From the NCBI GenBank assembly GCA_900553925.1, contig USFH01000003.1, positions 1-35,609 of the forward strand: 35,609 nt of DNA, written 5' to 3'. A model generated the notes under the pieces. It made no database searches and was not told the origin of the DNA. It saw only the letters and a list, made by a program, of their open reading frames with translations. The stretch comes from an uncultured Clostridium sp. (GTDB lineage Bacteria; Bacillota; Clostridia; Lachnospirales; Lachnospiraceae). How positions within the stretch are numbered: position 1 is the first letter of the stretch; every line of letters begins with the position of its first letter. This document shows positions 7,898 to 16,199 of this stretch, piece after piece. The translations under genes and the position numbers were made by a program.

Positions 7898-7909
7898 ATT
7901 ATACACGAT

Positions 7910-8338
7910 TTATGCGCCTACGACAAATGTAAGTTCTGCCGTTACAGCAACTTTTCCATCTACCTTTGCGACAGCCTTTCCGGAACCGATCGGTCCCTTC
8001 TGGTCTATAATCTCGCATTCCATCTCGATTACATCGCCCGGCGTGATCTGCTTCTTGAATCTTGCATTCTTGATGCCACCGAAAAACGCTGTTTTTCCTT
8101 TGTGCTCTTCCTCGGACAAAATTGCTATCGCACCAACCTGTGCGAGCGCCTCAATCACGAGTACGCCCGGCATGACATGCTGTGTTGGAAAATGTCCCAG
8201 AAACTGCATCTCATTCACGGATACGCATTTCACACCCTTCGCCCATTTTCCCGGTTCAAAATCTGTGATTCGGTCAACTAACTGGAACGGATAACGATGT
8301 GGCAAAATCTCCTGTATCTGATTTGAATTTAATTCCAT
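7910..8338 (-). CDS. fabZ: 3-hydroxyacyl-ACP dehydratase FabZ
   Basis: FabZ removes water from 3-hydroxyacyl-ACP in fatty acid elongation. The 142-residue hot-dog-fold protein shows HRYPFQLVDRI at the N-terminus, the catalytic His in LGHFPTQHVMPGVL and the catalytic Glu in VIEALAQVGA. Length and motifs are those of a standard FabZ; the usual proline of FPxxP is His here, outside the catalytic pair. AGGAG lies directly before the ATG. It is the last gene of the acc-fab operon, 23 bp after fabF, and is followed by the strong terminator. Confidence 0.96.
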   Translation of the reverse strand: MELNSNQIQEILPHRYPFQLVDRITDFEPGKWAKGVKCVSVNEMQFLGHFPTQHVMPGVLVIEALAQVGAIAILSEEEHKGKTAFFGGIKNARFKKQITPGDVIEMECEIIDQKGPIGSGKAVAKVDGKVAVTAELTFVVGA

Positions 8339-8361
8339 CTTCTTCTCCTTTGTCCTGCAAC

Positions 8362-9600
8362 CTAAGCCTCAAACTTCTTCAGCAGAATACTTGCGTTGTG
8401 TCCGCCAAATCCAAGAGAGTTTGAAAGCGCATATTCTACCTGTACGTTTCTGCCTTCATTTGGAACGATATCCAGATCACATTCTTCATCCGGCACCTGA
8501 TAGTTAATCGTTGCAGGAATAAATCCATCATGCAATGCAAGAGTTGTAATAACCGCTTCTACCGCGCCACTACCGCCAAGCAGATGTCCGGTCATAGACT
8601 TTGTAGAGCTTACCATCAGCTTATATGCATGCTCACCAAATGTTGTCTTGATTGCCATTGTCTCACCTGCATCATTTAAGTGTGTGGATGTACCATGTGC
8701 ATTGATATAGCCAACCTGCTCCGGCTTGATTCCTGCATCCTTTACTGCCATTGCCATACACGCTGCTCCGCCTGCTCCATCCGGACATGGTGCTGTGATA
8801 TGGTATGCATCACAAGTCGCACCGTATCCGACAACCTCGCCGAGGATTTCCGCACCACGCGCCTTCGCATGCTCATACTCTTCTAATACAAGGGCACCGG
8901 CACCTTCACCCATGACGAATCCGGCACGCTCCTTATCAAATGGAATCGAAGCACGATTCTTATCCGTTGTTGTATTCAATGCCTGCATCGCTGTAAATCC
9001 ACCGATTGCCATATCCGTGATTGCTGCCTCAGAACCGCCACAGATCATGACATCTGCATATCCATCACGAATATAATGGAAGCTGTCACCAACTGCATTA
9101 TTGCCGGATGCACAGGCCGTTACAACGCAGGTACAGATACCTTTAAATCCAAAACGGATTGCGATATTTCCGGCACCCATGTTCGCGATTGTCATCGGAA
9201 TATAGAATGGGGAGATCTTGTCGAAACCACGTCTCTCGCCAGTCTGGTAGTTTTTCTCTGTGACTTCCATGCCGCCGATACCGCTGGAGAAGATGACTCC
9301 ACAGCGTTCCGCATCTTCCTTCTCCATATCCAGTCCACTCTGCTTGAATGCCTCATCCGCCGCAACAACAGCGTACTGCGCATAGCGGTCCATACGTCTG
9401 GCATCCTTCTTGTCGATTACGGCTGTTACATCCAGATTCTTTACCTCTCCGGCAAGCTTCACTGCATGGTTTGTCGTATCAATTCTTGTAATCTCATCAA
9501 TTCCGCAGACACCTTTTTTTACATTTTCCCATGTGGTCTCTACGTTATTTCCCAAAGGGTTTACAGTTCCTAAACCTGTAATCACAACTCTTCTGCTCAT
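8362..9600 (-). CDS. fabF: 3-oxoacyl-ACP synthase II FabF
   Basis: FabF condenses acyl-ACP with malonyl-ACP in chain elongation. The 412-residue thiolase-fold protein has the active-site cysteine in VVTACASGNNAVGD, the first histidine in NAHGTSTHLND and the second in KSMTGHLLGGSGAVEA, plus the C-terminal NSLGFGGHNAS loop. Length is standard. The ATG at 9600 follows GGAGGG by 4-5 bases. It lies 9 bp after fabG and 23 bp before fabZ. In several related clusters accB follows fabF, but here fabZ follows directly. Confidence 0.97.
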   Translation of the reverse strand: MSRRVVITGLGTVNPLGNNVETTWENVKKGVCGIDEITRIDTTNHAVKLAGEVKNLDVTAVIDKKDARRMDRYAQYAVVAADEAFKQSGLDMEKEDAERCGVIFSSGIGGMEVTEKNYQTGERRGFDKISPFYIPMTIANMGAGNIAIRFGFKGICTCVVTACASGNNAVGDSFHYIRDGYADVMICGGSEAAITDMAIGGFTAMQALNTTTDKNRASIPFDKERAGFVMGEGAGALVLEEYEHAKARGAEILGEVVGYGATCDAYHITAPCPDGAGGAACMAMAVKDAGIKPEQVGYINAHGTSTHLNDAGETMAIKTTFGEHAYKLMVSSTKSMTGHLLGGSGAVEAVITTLALHDGFIPATINYQVPDEECDLDIVPNEGRNVQVEYALSNSLGFGGHNASILLKKFEA

Positions 9601-9609
9601 TTTTCCCTC

Positions 9610-10353
9610 CTACATTGCCATACCGCCATCTACACAGATGACCTGACCGGTAATATAACTTGCATCATCACTTGCTAAAAACCGGACAAGATTTGCAACA
9701 TCTTCTACCTTGCCAAGCTTCTTCATCGGAATACTCTTTAAGTTCTCTTCCACAACAGCCTCCGGCAGATTTGCTGTCATATCTGTCTCAATAAATCCTG
9801 GTGCCACCGCATTCACGGTGATGCCACGGGAACCGATCTCCTTCGCAACAGATTTTGTCATACCAATCAGTCCTGCCTTGCTGGATGCGTAGTTGACCTG
9901 TCCGGCATTTCCACGGACACCGACCACGCTGCTGATGTTGATGATATGTCCGCGCTTCTGCTTGAGCATAATCTTCGATACATGCTTGATGCACAAAAAT
10001 GCACCCTTTAAGTTCGTATCAATGACCTGCTCGAAATCTTCCTCTGTCATCTTCAGCATCAGATTATCCTTCGTGATACCTGCATTGTTCACTAAGATAT
10101 CAATACTTCCATATTCTTCCTTTACATTTGCTACAAGTGCCTGCACGTCTTCATTTTTTGCAACATCCGCCTGAATCGCAGATGCTTTTACACCATAGGT
10201 CTCACACAACTTTACTGTCTCTTCGGCACCGGCTGCGCCATGTGCATAACAAGTTACGACATTGGCACCTGCCTGTGCAAGTGCAACACAGATTGCACGT
10301 CCGATTCCACGGCTGCCGCCTGTGACAATGGCTGTTTTATTCTCTAATGTCAT
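9610..10353 (-). CDS. fabG: 3-oxoacyl-ACP reductase FabG
   Basis: FabG is the NADPH-dependent reductase of 3-oxoacyl-ACP. This 247-residue short-chain dehydrogenase has the cofactor motif GGSRGIGRAI, the NNAG motif (LVNNAGITKDN), the catalytic serine in NISSVVG and YASSK for the Tyr-Lys pair. The start was set at ATG 10353, because the ATG four codons earlier (10365) is part of the sequence that carries the SD GGAGG serving 10353. It is in the middle of the fab operon, 66 bp after fabD and 9 bp before fabF. Confidence 0.96.
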   Translation of the reverse strand: MTLENKTAIVTGGSRGIGRAICVALAQAGANVVTCYAHGAAGAEETVKLCETYGVKASAIQADVAKNEDVQALVANVKEEYGSIDILVNNAGITKDNLMLKMTEEDFEQVIDTNLKGAFLCIKHVSKIMLKQKRGHIINISSVVGVRGNAGQVNYASSKAGLIGMTKSVAKEIGSRGITVNAVAPGFIETDMTANLPEAVVEENLKSIPMKKLGKVEDVANLVRFLASDDASYITGQVICVDGGMAM

Positions 10354-10419
10354 AGATTCCTCCATCTTTTATTACCACTACGCGAAGTACAATAACCTGC
10401 ACGTATATCCGCGTACCGC

Positions 10420-11364
10420 TTATTTCCCAAGTGCTTCAAGCACCGCATTTAATGAATCAATATCTTCTACAGAATACGTAGCAAAGCTGCGGTCGATCTT
10501 CTTCACGAATCCGGAAAGTGTCTTTCCCGGACCAACCTCGATGAAAGTGTCGACACCCTGCTCAATCATATACTTAATAGAATCCTCAAAATATACACTG
10601 CTCTGTACCTGTGTCTCAAGCATCTGAGGAATTGTCTTATCTGCTGCAAGCTCCTTACCGGTTGCATTGAACAGTACCGGGAACTTCATCTCTCCGAAAT
10701 GCTCGTTCTTAAAACGCTCCGCAAGCTTATCCCCCGCCGGCTTCATCAAGGATGTATGGAATGGTCCGCTGACTGCGACAGGCACGATTCTTCTTGCCCC
10801 CTTCTCCATCATCAGCTCTCCGGCTCTTGTGATAACCGGTGTATCACCGGATACAGTTACCTGAACCGGTGTGTTATAGTTTGCAACTTCAGCGATATGG
10901 AACTCGCTGTCTGCAAATTCATCCTCAGCCTGCTTGCAGCATGCCTTAATAGTATCACGGTCGAGACTCATAACAGCGATCATACCGGTATCTCTACCGG
11001 TAACTGCCTCTTCCATCGCTTTACCACGATATGCAACAAGATCGATTACCTGCTGTTCCTCGAATACACCTGCCGCATAGAGTGCAGAATACTCACCAAG
11101 CGAAAGTCCGGCTGCAATCTCCGGCACGATGCCCTTTGCTGCAAGGATCTTTGTCACGCCAACCGCAAAGGCTACCATACATGGCTGTGTGTATCTTGTC
11201 TGTCCAAGCTTCTCGATTGGACCATCAAAACAACACTCCTTCACATCAAAATCCAGCTTTACATTGTCAAATACTTCGCGGAACTCCGGATATGACTCAT
11301 AGAGATCTTTTCCCATTCCGACATGTTGTGCACCCTGGCCAGCATATAAAAAACCGATTTTCAT
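10420..11364 (-). CDS. fabD: Malonyl-CoA:ACP transacylase FabD
   Basis: FabD loads malonyl groups onto acyl carrier protein. The 314-residue protein shows the N-terminal FLYAGQGAQ, the nucleophile serine in GLSLGEYSAL, an arginine-containing AYRGKAM segment, the catalytic histidine in SGPFHTSLM, and the C-terminal IEVGPGKTL. The start is ATG 11364, with AGGAGG 6-7 bases upstream; an in-frame ATG at 11388 lies before this SD. The 99-bp gap after fabK holds a short GGGACA/TGTCCC hairpin (11429-11447) and an imperfect inverted repeat (11389-11408). Neither is clearly a terminator or operator. Confidence 0.96.
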   Translation of the reverse strand: MKIGFLYAGQGAQHVGMGKDLYESYPEFREVFDNVKLDFDVKECCFDGPIEKLGQTRYTQPCMVAFAVGVTKILAAKGIVPEIAAGLSLGEYSALYAAGVFEEQQVIDLVAYRGKAMEEAVTGRDTGMIAVMSLDRDTIKACCKQAEDEFADSEFHIAEVANYNTPVQVTVSGDTPVITRAGELMMEKGARRIVPVAVSGPFHTSLMKPAGDKLAERFKNEHFGEMKFPVLFNATGKELAADKTIPQMLETQVQSSVYFEDSIKYMIEQGVDTFIEVGPGKTLSGFVKKIDRSFATYSVEDIDSLNAVLEALGK

Positions 11365-11463
11365 AATTTCCTCCTGCTTATCTTTCACAATTCTGACTAA
11401 TTCAGATTCATATTTTATAAGATCGTATGGGACATAACATTTGTCCCTCTTTTCATATTTTTA

Positions 11464-12399
11464 TTAGATTCCCTCCTTTGCAAGCTTTGCAAGCTCTGCA
11501 AGAGAATCCTCGTACAATCCCTTCAGAATCTCAGCTACCGGCTTGATCTCCTTTACAAGACCGCACACCTGACCAGCCATCAGGGAACCATTCTTTGTAT
11601 CGCCATCTAAGACAGCCTTACGGAGAGAACCAAGAGTAAGCTGCTCTAACTCTTCTCTTGGAACGCCCTTGCCTTCCATCTTCAGATATTCACGCGCCAT
11701 CTGGTTTTTGATCACACGTACCGGAGCACCACTGGATCTTCCGGTCACCGCTGTACCATTATCCTTCGCCTTGATAACTGCCTCTTTATAATTGATATGA
11801 ATCGGGCACTCTTCACTGGCAAGTAATACAGTTCCGATCTGTACGCCGATTGCGCCAAGTGCAAATGCAGCAACCATACCTCTGCCATCTGCGATACCAC
11901 CAGCTGCGATAACCGGGATATTGACTGCATCAACAACCATCGGTACAAGTGTCATTGTTGTCATCTCACCGACATGTCCGCCACTCTCGCCGCCTTCCGC
12001 GATCAGGGCATCTACACCCATACGCTCCATACGCTTTGCAAGAGCCACACCGCTGACTACCGGAATCACCTTTGTGCCAACCGCTTTCCAGTCCGCCACA
12101 TATTTCTCCGGACTTCCGGCTCCGGTTGTGATCACATCTACCTTCTCCTCGACCAGCATCTTCGCGATATTGTCGACATCCGGATTCATCAGCATCAGAT
12201 TTACACCGAACGGCTTATCTGTCAAAGCACGGCACTTCTTAATCTCCTCACGGATACGCTCTGCGTCAAATCCACCGGATGCAATCAGTCCGAGTCCGCC
12301 GGCATTGCTGACAGCAGCCGCAAACTCGCCAAGTGCGATATTCGCCATTCCACCTTGAATAATCGGATACTTGATTCCAAGGAATTCATTTAATCTCAT
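11464..12399 (-). CDS. fabK: FMN-dependent enoyl-ACP reductase II FabK
   Basis: FabK carries out the last reduction of the elongation cycle using FMN and NAD(P)H, replacing FabI in many Firmicutes and explaining natural triclosan resistance. The 311-residue TIM-barrel protein of the nitronate monooxygenase/FabK family begins MRLNEFLGIKYPIIQGG and has NAGGLGLIASGG, the GGESGGH loop, VIAAGGIADGRG and an ALGAIGVQIGTV segment. The start is ATG 12399, with GAGGAGG upstream; the open frame extends to a GTG inside that SD. Membership of the fab operon supports FabK over other nitronate-monooxygenase-like enzymes. Confidence 0.94.
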   Translation of the reverse strand: MRLNEFLGIKYPIIQGGMANIALGEFAAAVSNAGGLGLIASGGFDAERIREEIKKCRALTDKPFGVNLMLMNPDVDNIAKMLVEEKVDVITTGAGSPEKYVADWKAVGTKVIPVVSGVALAKRMERMGVDALIAEGGESGGHVGEMTTMTLVPMVVDAVNIPVIAAGGIADGRGMVAAFALGAIGVQIGTVLLASEECPIHINYKEAVIKAKDNGTAVTGRSSGAPVRVIKNQMAREYLKMEGKGVPREELEQLTLGSLRKAVLDGDTKNGSLMAGQVCGLVKEIKPVAEILKGLYEDSLAELAKLAKEGI

Positions 12400-12493
12400 C
12401 TTTATCCTCCTCACACTATGCCCAATTTTCTATTTCATAATTGTGCTACGCATAAGCACAGTACCTTCTATAATTGATCTGAAACAAATTTTA

Positions 12494-13435
12494 TCAGAAT
12501 TCCAGATACGCACCACCCCAGGTAAGACCGCCGCCAAATCCTACGCAGATCATCTTCATGCCCGGTTTGATCATGCCCTTCTGTTTCATCTCGGAAAGTG
12601 CAATCGGAATACTTGCAGAACTTGTATTTCCATACTCATCCAGATTGATATAGAACTTGTCCATGCTCTGTTTACATTTCTTTGCCACAGACTCAATGAT
12701 ACGCTTATTCGCCTGATGACAGACATACAGATCAATATCATCCGCTGTCACACCAGCCTTATCTAAAAGCTGCGTGACGGTCTTGGGAACCGTACTGACT
12801 GCAAACTTAAATACTTCACTTCCAAGCATGCTGACATGACGAGGCTGTAAATCCTCGTTGCTGCACTCAAGGACAGAATCATCCCCCTTTGCGCCAAGAA
12901 TTCCGAAATACCGGTGTGTATCCGAAAGCTCAACAACGGCAGCACCCGCACCGTCTCCAAACAGAATACAGGTGCTTCTGTCATTCATATCAAGAATCTT
13001 GGATAAGGTCTCACTACCGATAACCACGCCATATTTCTTGTCACTCTGAAGCAACATACCTCTTGCAATCTGTACACCATACATAAATCCCGAGCATGCT
13101 GCATTGATATCAAAACAAGGAATATCCTGTGGAAGTTCTAATTCCTTTTGTACCATACATGCCATCGAAGGTGTCATATGATCCGGACGAATCGTCGCTA
13201 CAATCACAACACCGATCTCAGACTTGTCAATGCCTGCATCCTCGATTGCCATCTTTGCAGCAGCAATCGCCATATCCTGATTCTTCTCTTCGGTAATAAA
13301 ATGTCTTCTGCGAATACCTGTACGGCTGGAGATCCACTCATCATTTGTATCTACAATCTTACTTAAATCATCATTTGTCACTACGTGTTCCGGGGCATAA
13401 TGTCCCATACCTACAATATGTAAGCCTTCTTTCAT
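12494..13435 (-). CDS. fabH: 3-oxoacyl-ACP synthase III FabH
   Basis: FabH starts fatty acid synthesis by condensing acetyl-CoA or a branched acyl-CoA with malonyl-ACP. The 313-residue protein contains the active-site cysteine in DINAACSGFMYG (about residue 114), the histidine in VCHQANKRI and the asparagine in YGNTSSASIP. The start ATG 13435 has AGAGGA upstream; the open frame reaches a GTG nine codons earlier. It follows accA by 47 bp and precedes fabK by 94 bp. Many related clusters have acpP in that interval, but only a short GTGCT/AGCAC hairpin (12443-12459) is found. Confidence 0.96.
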   Translation of the reverse strand: MKEGLHIVGMGHYAPEHVVTNDDLSKIVDTNDEWISSRTGIRRRHFITEEKNQDMAIAAAKMAIEDAGIDKSEIGVVIVATIRPDHMTPSMACMVQKELELPQDIPCFDINAACSGFMYGVQIARGMLLQSDKKYGVVIGSETLSKILDMNDRSTCILFGDGAGAAVVELSDTHRYFGILGAKGDDSVLECSNEDLQPRHVSMLGSEVFKFAVSTVPKTVTQLLDKAGVTADDIDLYVCHQANKRIIESVAKKCKQSMDKFYINLDEYGNTSSASIPIALSEMKQKGMIKPGMKMICVGFGGGLTWGGAYLEF

Positions 13436-13482
13436 CTCGTCTTTCCTCTTACTCTCTGTCACTCTCTTTCTGCAGATTTCTC

Positions 13483-14424
13483 TTAGATTACATGCAGATA
13501 TTTATTGTCGATCGTTCTGAATTTCTTATAACGATGCTTCGCAACTTCATCCGGGTTCATCTTGATGTATTTGTCAAGCTCTTTCTTGATTGCACGATCA
13601 GTTGCCTTGAATACAACCTTATGATTCAGATGTGCACCGCCGATTGGCTCCGGAATGATATCATCGATTACGCCAAACTCTTTCAGATCCTGTGCGGTAA
13701 GCTTCATCATCTCCGCTGCTTCCTCGCTCCGCGAAGAATCTTTCCACAGAATCGAAGCATAACCTTCCGGGGAAAGAATGGAATACACCGCATTTTCAAG
13801 CATCAACACACTGTTTGCCACACCGATGGCAAGCGCCCCGCCGGAGCTTCCCTCTCCGGTTACAACTGCGATTACCGGCACCTTCAGTGCACTCATCTTC
13901 GCAAGATTTACTGCAATGGCACTACCCTGTCCATTGTTCTCTGCTTCTAATCCCGGATACGCACCCGGTGTATCGATAAATGTAATGATTGGTCTTCCAA
14001 ACTTCTCTGCCTGTTTCATCAGACGCAGTGCCTTGCGGTACCCTTCCGGTCCCGGCATACCGAAATTACATTTCATATTCTCTGCAAGATCATTTCCCTT
14101 ACGATGTCCGATGACCGTCACAGGGATTCCATGATAGGTTGCAATACCTCCATAGATACTTGCATCCTCCTTGCCAAGTGCATCCCCTTTTTGCTCGAAG
14201 AAATCATCAAAGATTGCATCGACATACTCCGTGATCTTCGGACGTTTCTTATGACGCGCCAGATATACCTTGTCATGACTATTCAGATTTTTACACATAT
14301 GTATCAGATCATGGCGTTCCCGCTTCAGGACATAAACCTTTGCCTCGTCTACCAGATCACTTGACATGATCTCTTCGATTTCTTTATCGATTTCTGCAAT
14401 TCTCTCATCTATCTCTTTAATCAT
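13483..14424 (-). CDS. accA: Acetyl-CoA carboxylase carboxyltransferase subunit alpha
   Basis: AccA and AccD form the carboxyltransferase that moves the carboxyl group from biotin-carboxyl carrier protein to acetyl-CoA. The 313-residue protein has an N-terminal helical segment (residues 1-60), HKKRPKITEYVDAIFDDFFE, the crotonase-fold core with FIDTPGAYPG, VVTGEGSSGGALAIG and YSILSPEGYASILW. Only 2 bp separate it from the accD stop codon; its SD (AAAGGA) lies within the accD 3' end, so the two are translationally coupled. Biotin carboxylase (AccC) and the biotin carrier (AccB) are not nearby. Confidence 0.97.
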   Translation of the reverse strand: MIKEIDERIAEIDKEIEEIMSSDLVDEAKVYVLKRERHDLIHMCKNLNSHDKVYLARHKKRPKITEYVDAIFDDFFEQKGDALGKEDASIYGGIATYHGIPVTVIGHRKGNDLAENMKCNFGMPGPEGYRKALRLMKQAEKFGRPIITFIDTPGAYPGLEAENNGQGSAIAVNLAKMSALKVPVIAVVTGEGSSGGALAIGVANSVLMLENAVYSILSPEGYASILWKDSSRSEEAAEMMKLTAQDLKEFGVIDDIIPEPIGGAHLNHKVVFKATDRAIKKELDKYIKMNPDEVAKHRYKKFRTIDNKYLHVI

Positions 14425-14426
14425 GA

Positions 14427-15347
14427 TTATCTTCCTTTCTTCGCATGCAAACGTAAAATATGGGAGATGACTTCCCGCATCTTGTCTCTCGGCACAATCT
14501 GATCTACAAATCCATGTGCCATCTGAAACTCCGAACGTTGGAATCCATCCGGAAGCTTCTGACCGATCGTCTGCTCGATTACACGTGGCCCGGCAAATCC
14601 GATCAAAGCATCCGGCTCTGCCAGTGTGATATCTCCTAATGTTGCGAAGCTGGCAGTTACGCCACCGGTCGTCGGATGTGTCAGATAGGAAATATATAAT
14701 CCACCATGTTCACTGAACTTCTCGATTGCCGCACTCGTCTTCGCCATCTGCATCAGGGATAAAATGCCCTCCTGCATACGAGCCCCACCACTTGCAGTAA
14801 ATATAATAAGCGGAAGATGTTTTTTGTCTGCATATTCCACCGCATTCGTAACTTTCTCACCGACAGCCATACCCATACTTCCCATCAGGAACTTACTGCT
14901 CATGACAGCGATGACTGCTTCGTTTCCATCAATCTTACCAACGCCGGTATAGACTGCCTCTTCAAGTCCTGTCTTTTCCTGCAGACGCTCGATTTTCTCC
15001 TCATACTCCGGCATGTCTAACGGATTGGAAAATGCCACTTTACAGCGAAGCGGCTTAAACGTGCCCGGATCTACCAGCAGACGCACACGCTTCTCTGCGG
15101 AAACCACATAATGATATCCACATGCGATACATACATTGTAGTTGTCCTTGATCGCAGACTTCTTGAATTCCTGCTTACACTTTGGACACACCGTTACTTC
15201 TTCCTCTGCAGTAACTGCTGTCTGCTCCGGTGCAGCCTCAGCTTCTGTTTTCGATGCGTCTTCTGCTACCTGTGTTTCTGTCTCAACCGCATTATTTTCC
15301 ACTGCTTCCTCTTTCTTCCGAAATAAATTACTCACCTGAAATTTCAT
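14427..15347 (-). CDS. accD: Acetyl-CoA carboxylase carboxyltransferase subunit beta
   Basis: This is the partner of AccA. After a non-conserved acidic, alanine-rich leader (about residues 10-55), it has the AccD zinc ribbon (CPKCKQEF ... CIACGYH). The crotonase-like core follows, with ILSLMQMAKTSAA, SYLTHPTTGGVTASFATLGD and LIGFAGPRVIEQTI. The total of 306 residues is slightly longer than usual because of the N-terminal linker. The ATG 15347 follows GGAG by 7 bases. It lies 54 bp downstream of rnhA with no terminator between, so transcription may begin before rnhA. Confidence 0.96.
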   Translation of the reverse strand: MKFQVSNLFRKKEEAVENNAVETETQVAEDASKTEAEAAPEQTAVTAEEEVTVCPKCKQEFKKSAIKDNYNVCIACGYHYVVSAEKRVRLLVDPGTFKPLRCKVAFSNPLDMPEYEEKIERLQEKTGLEEAVYTGVGKIDGNEAVIAVMSSKFLMGSMGMAVGEKVTNAVEYADKKHLPLIIFTASGGARMQEGILSLMQMAKTSAAIEKFSEHGGLYISYLTHPTTGGVTASFATLGDITLAEPDALIGFAGPRVIEQTIGQKLPDGFQRSEFQMAHGFVDQIVPRDKMREVISHILRLHAKKGR

Positions 15348-15401
15348 CTTTCATCTCCACTTTTCTTTATCTTTTTATCTTTATTTAACCTCTCGCACAC
15401 A

Positions 15402-16007
15402 CTATCCGGTGATTCCGACTGCCTCCTTCGCAAGGCGGTCTGCCTCTTCATTTCCTTCCACACCGGAATGCCCCTTTACCTTTATAAATGTGACACGTAT
15501 CTTGTCCCGTACCTGCTGCATATACTCATAATACGCAATCGTTCCGGTCTTGTTACGCTTCCAGCCTCCGGTTGCCCACATCTCGATCCCAAGATAATCA
15601 TAATAAATCGCCAAATCTGGTAATCCTTTTTCCACTGCAAGCTTCACTGCCGCCATCGCGCCCAGTATCTCACCTGCTACGTTACGCATGGATGCCATCT
15701 CCGGATCATCACCATGTCCCTGCAGGACATACCGCTTGCCATGATCCATCAGGAATCCACCATATCCATATACCTGTGTGGCATTGTTGTAAGAACCATC
15801 CACAAACGCATATACCATATTCTCATCGATATGCTTTGATTCTTCCGTCACACTTTCTATGCCCACAAATACCTCCGCCTCCTGTCTCGTCGGAAAGCTC
15901 TTATATATTGCTCCCGGAAATCCCTTTATAAGCGGTTCGCAGGCAGACCACGTCTCATATACTCCCGGTCGAACACCTCTTTTCACAGCATAAAATTTCT
16001 TTGCCAT
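15402..16007 (-). CDS. rnhA: Ribonuclease H1 with N-terminal hybrid-binding domain
   Basis: RNase H degrades the RNA strand of RNA-DNA hybrids. Residues 3-50 form the RHBD/caulimovirus-type hybrid-binding domain (FYAVKRG, GVYETW, YKSFPTRQEAE). The catalytic domain follows from about residue 64 with FVDGSYN (Asp), AGEILGA (Glu), YYDYLGIEMW (Asp) and GNEEADRLAK (Asp), the full DEDD set. The 201-residue length fits this two-domain type. AAAGG precedes the ATG. It is the first minus-strand gene before the acc-fab operon. A TATAAT at 16049-16054 on the minus strand is a possible -10 element for it. Confidence 0.95.
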   Translation of the reverse strand: MAKKFYAVKRGVRPGVYETWSACEPLIKGFPGAIYKSFPTRQEAEVFVGIESVTEESKHIDENMVYAFVDGSYNNATQVYGYGGFLMDHGKRYVLQGHGDDPEMASMRNVAGEILGAMAAVKLAVEKGLPDLAIYYDYLGIEMWATGGWKRNKTGTIAYYEYMQQVRDKIRVTFIKVKGHSGVEGNEEADRLAKEAVGITG

Positions 16008-16199
16008 TTAATTGCCTTTCTGACCTATCATTATTCACAATCTTTTACATTATAGTACATTTTCATAATAAATGCACACATTTTTTACTTTGCACGAAAA
16101 AAAATGCACAAATTCCATCTTTCCATTGAATCTCATTTTACCGTATGTTAACATATTTATTTGACTGAAAAATAATCACAAAGATAAGGAGAACGATTT
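16008..16199. promoter_or_regulatory. Divergent intergenic region of rnhA and the MATE gene
   Basis: This 192-bp A/T-rich region holds a perfect minus-strand -10 (TATAAT, 16049-16054, weak -35) for rnhA-acc-fab. It also holds a plus-strand candidate promoter TTGAAT (16126-16131), 17 bases, TAACAT (16149-16154) for the MATE gene. Three TGCAC(A/G) half-sites lie between them at 16073, 16091 and 16105. They resemble the palindrome arms upstream of the J/TPR gene. The promoter calls are by eye. Confidence 0.4.

Noticed and set aside
7849..7909. Possible TPP riboswitch upstream of thiD
   Set aside because: The 60-bp gap only holds the fabZ terminator and the thiD SD; no THI-box motifs are present.
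9076..9573. Plus-strand open frame opposite fabF
   Set aside because: It is a shadow of FabF; the codons are explained by the minus-strand enzyme.
11389..11447. Inverted repeat and GGGACA hairpin between fabK and fabD as a FabT/FapR operator
   Set aside because: It does not match the known FabT or FapR consensus sequences well, and it lies inside the operon; it is too weak to call.
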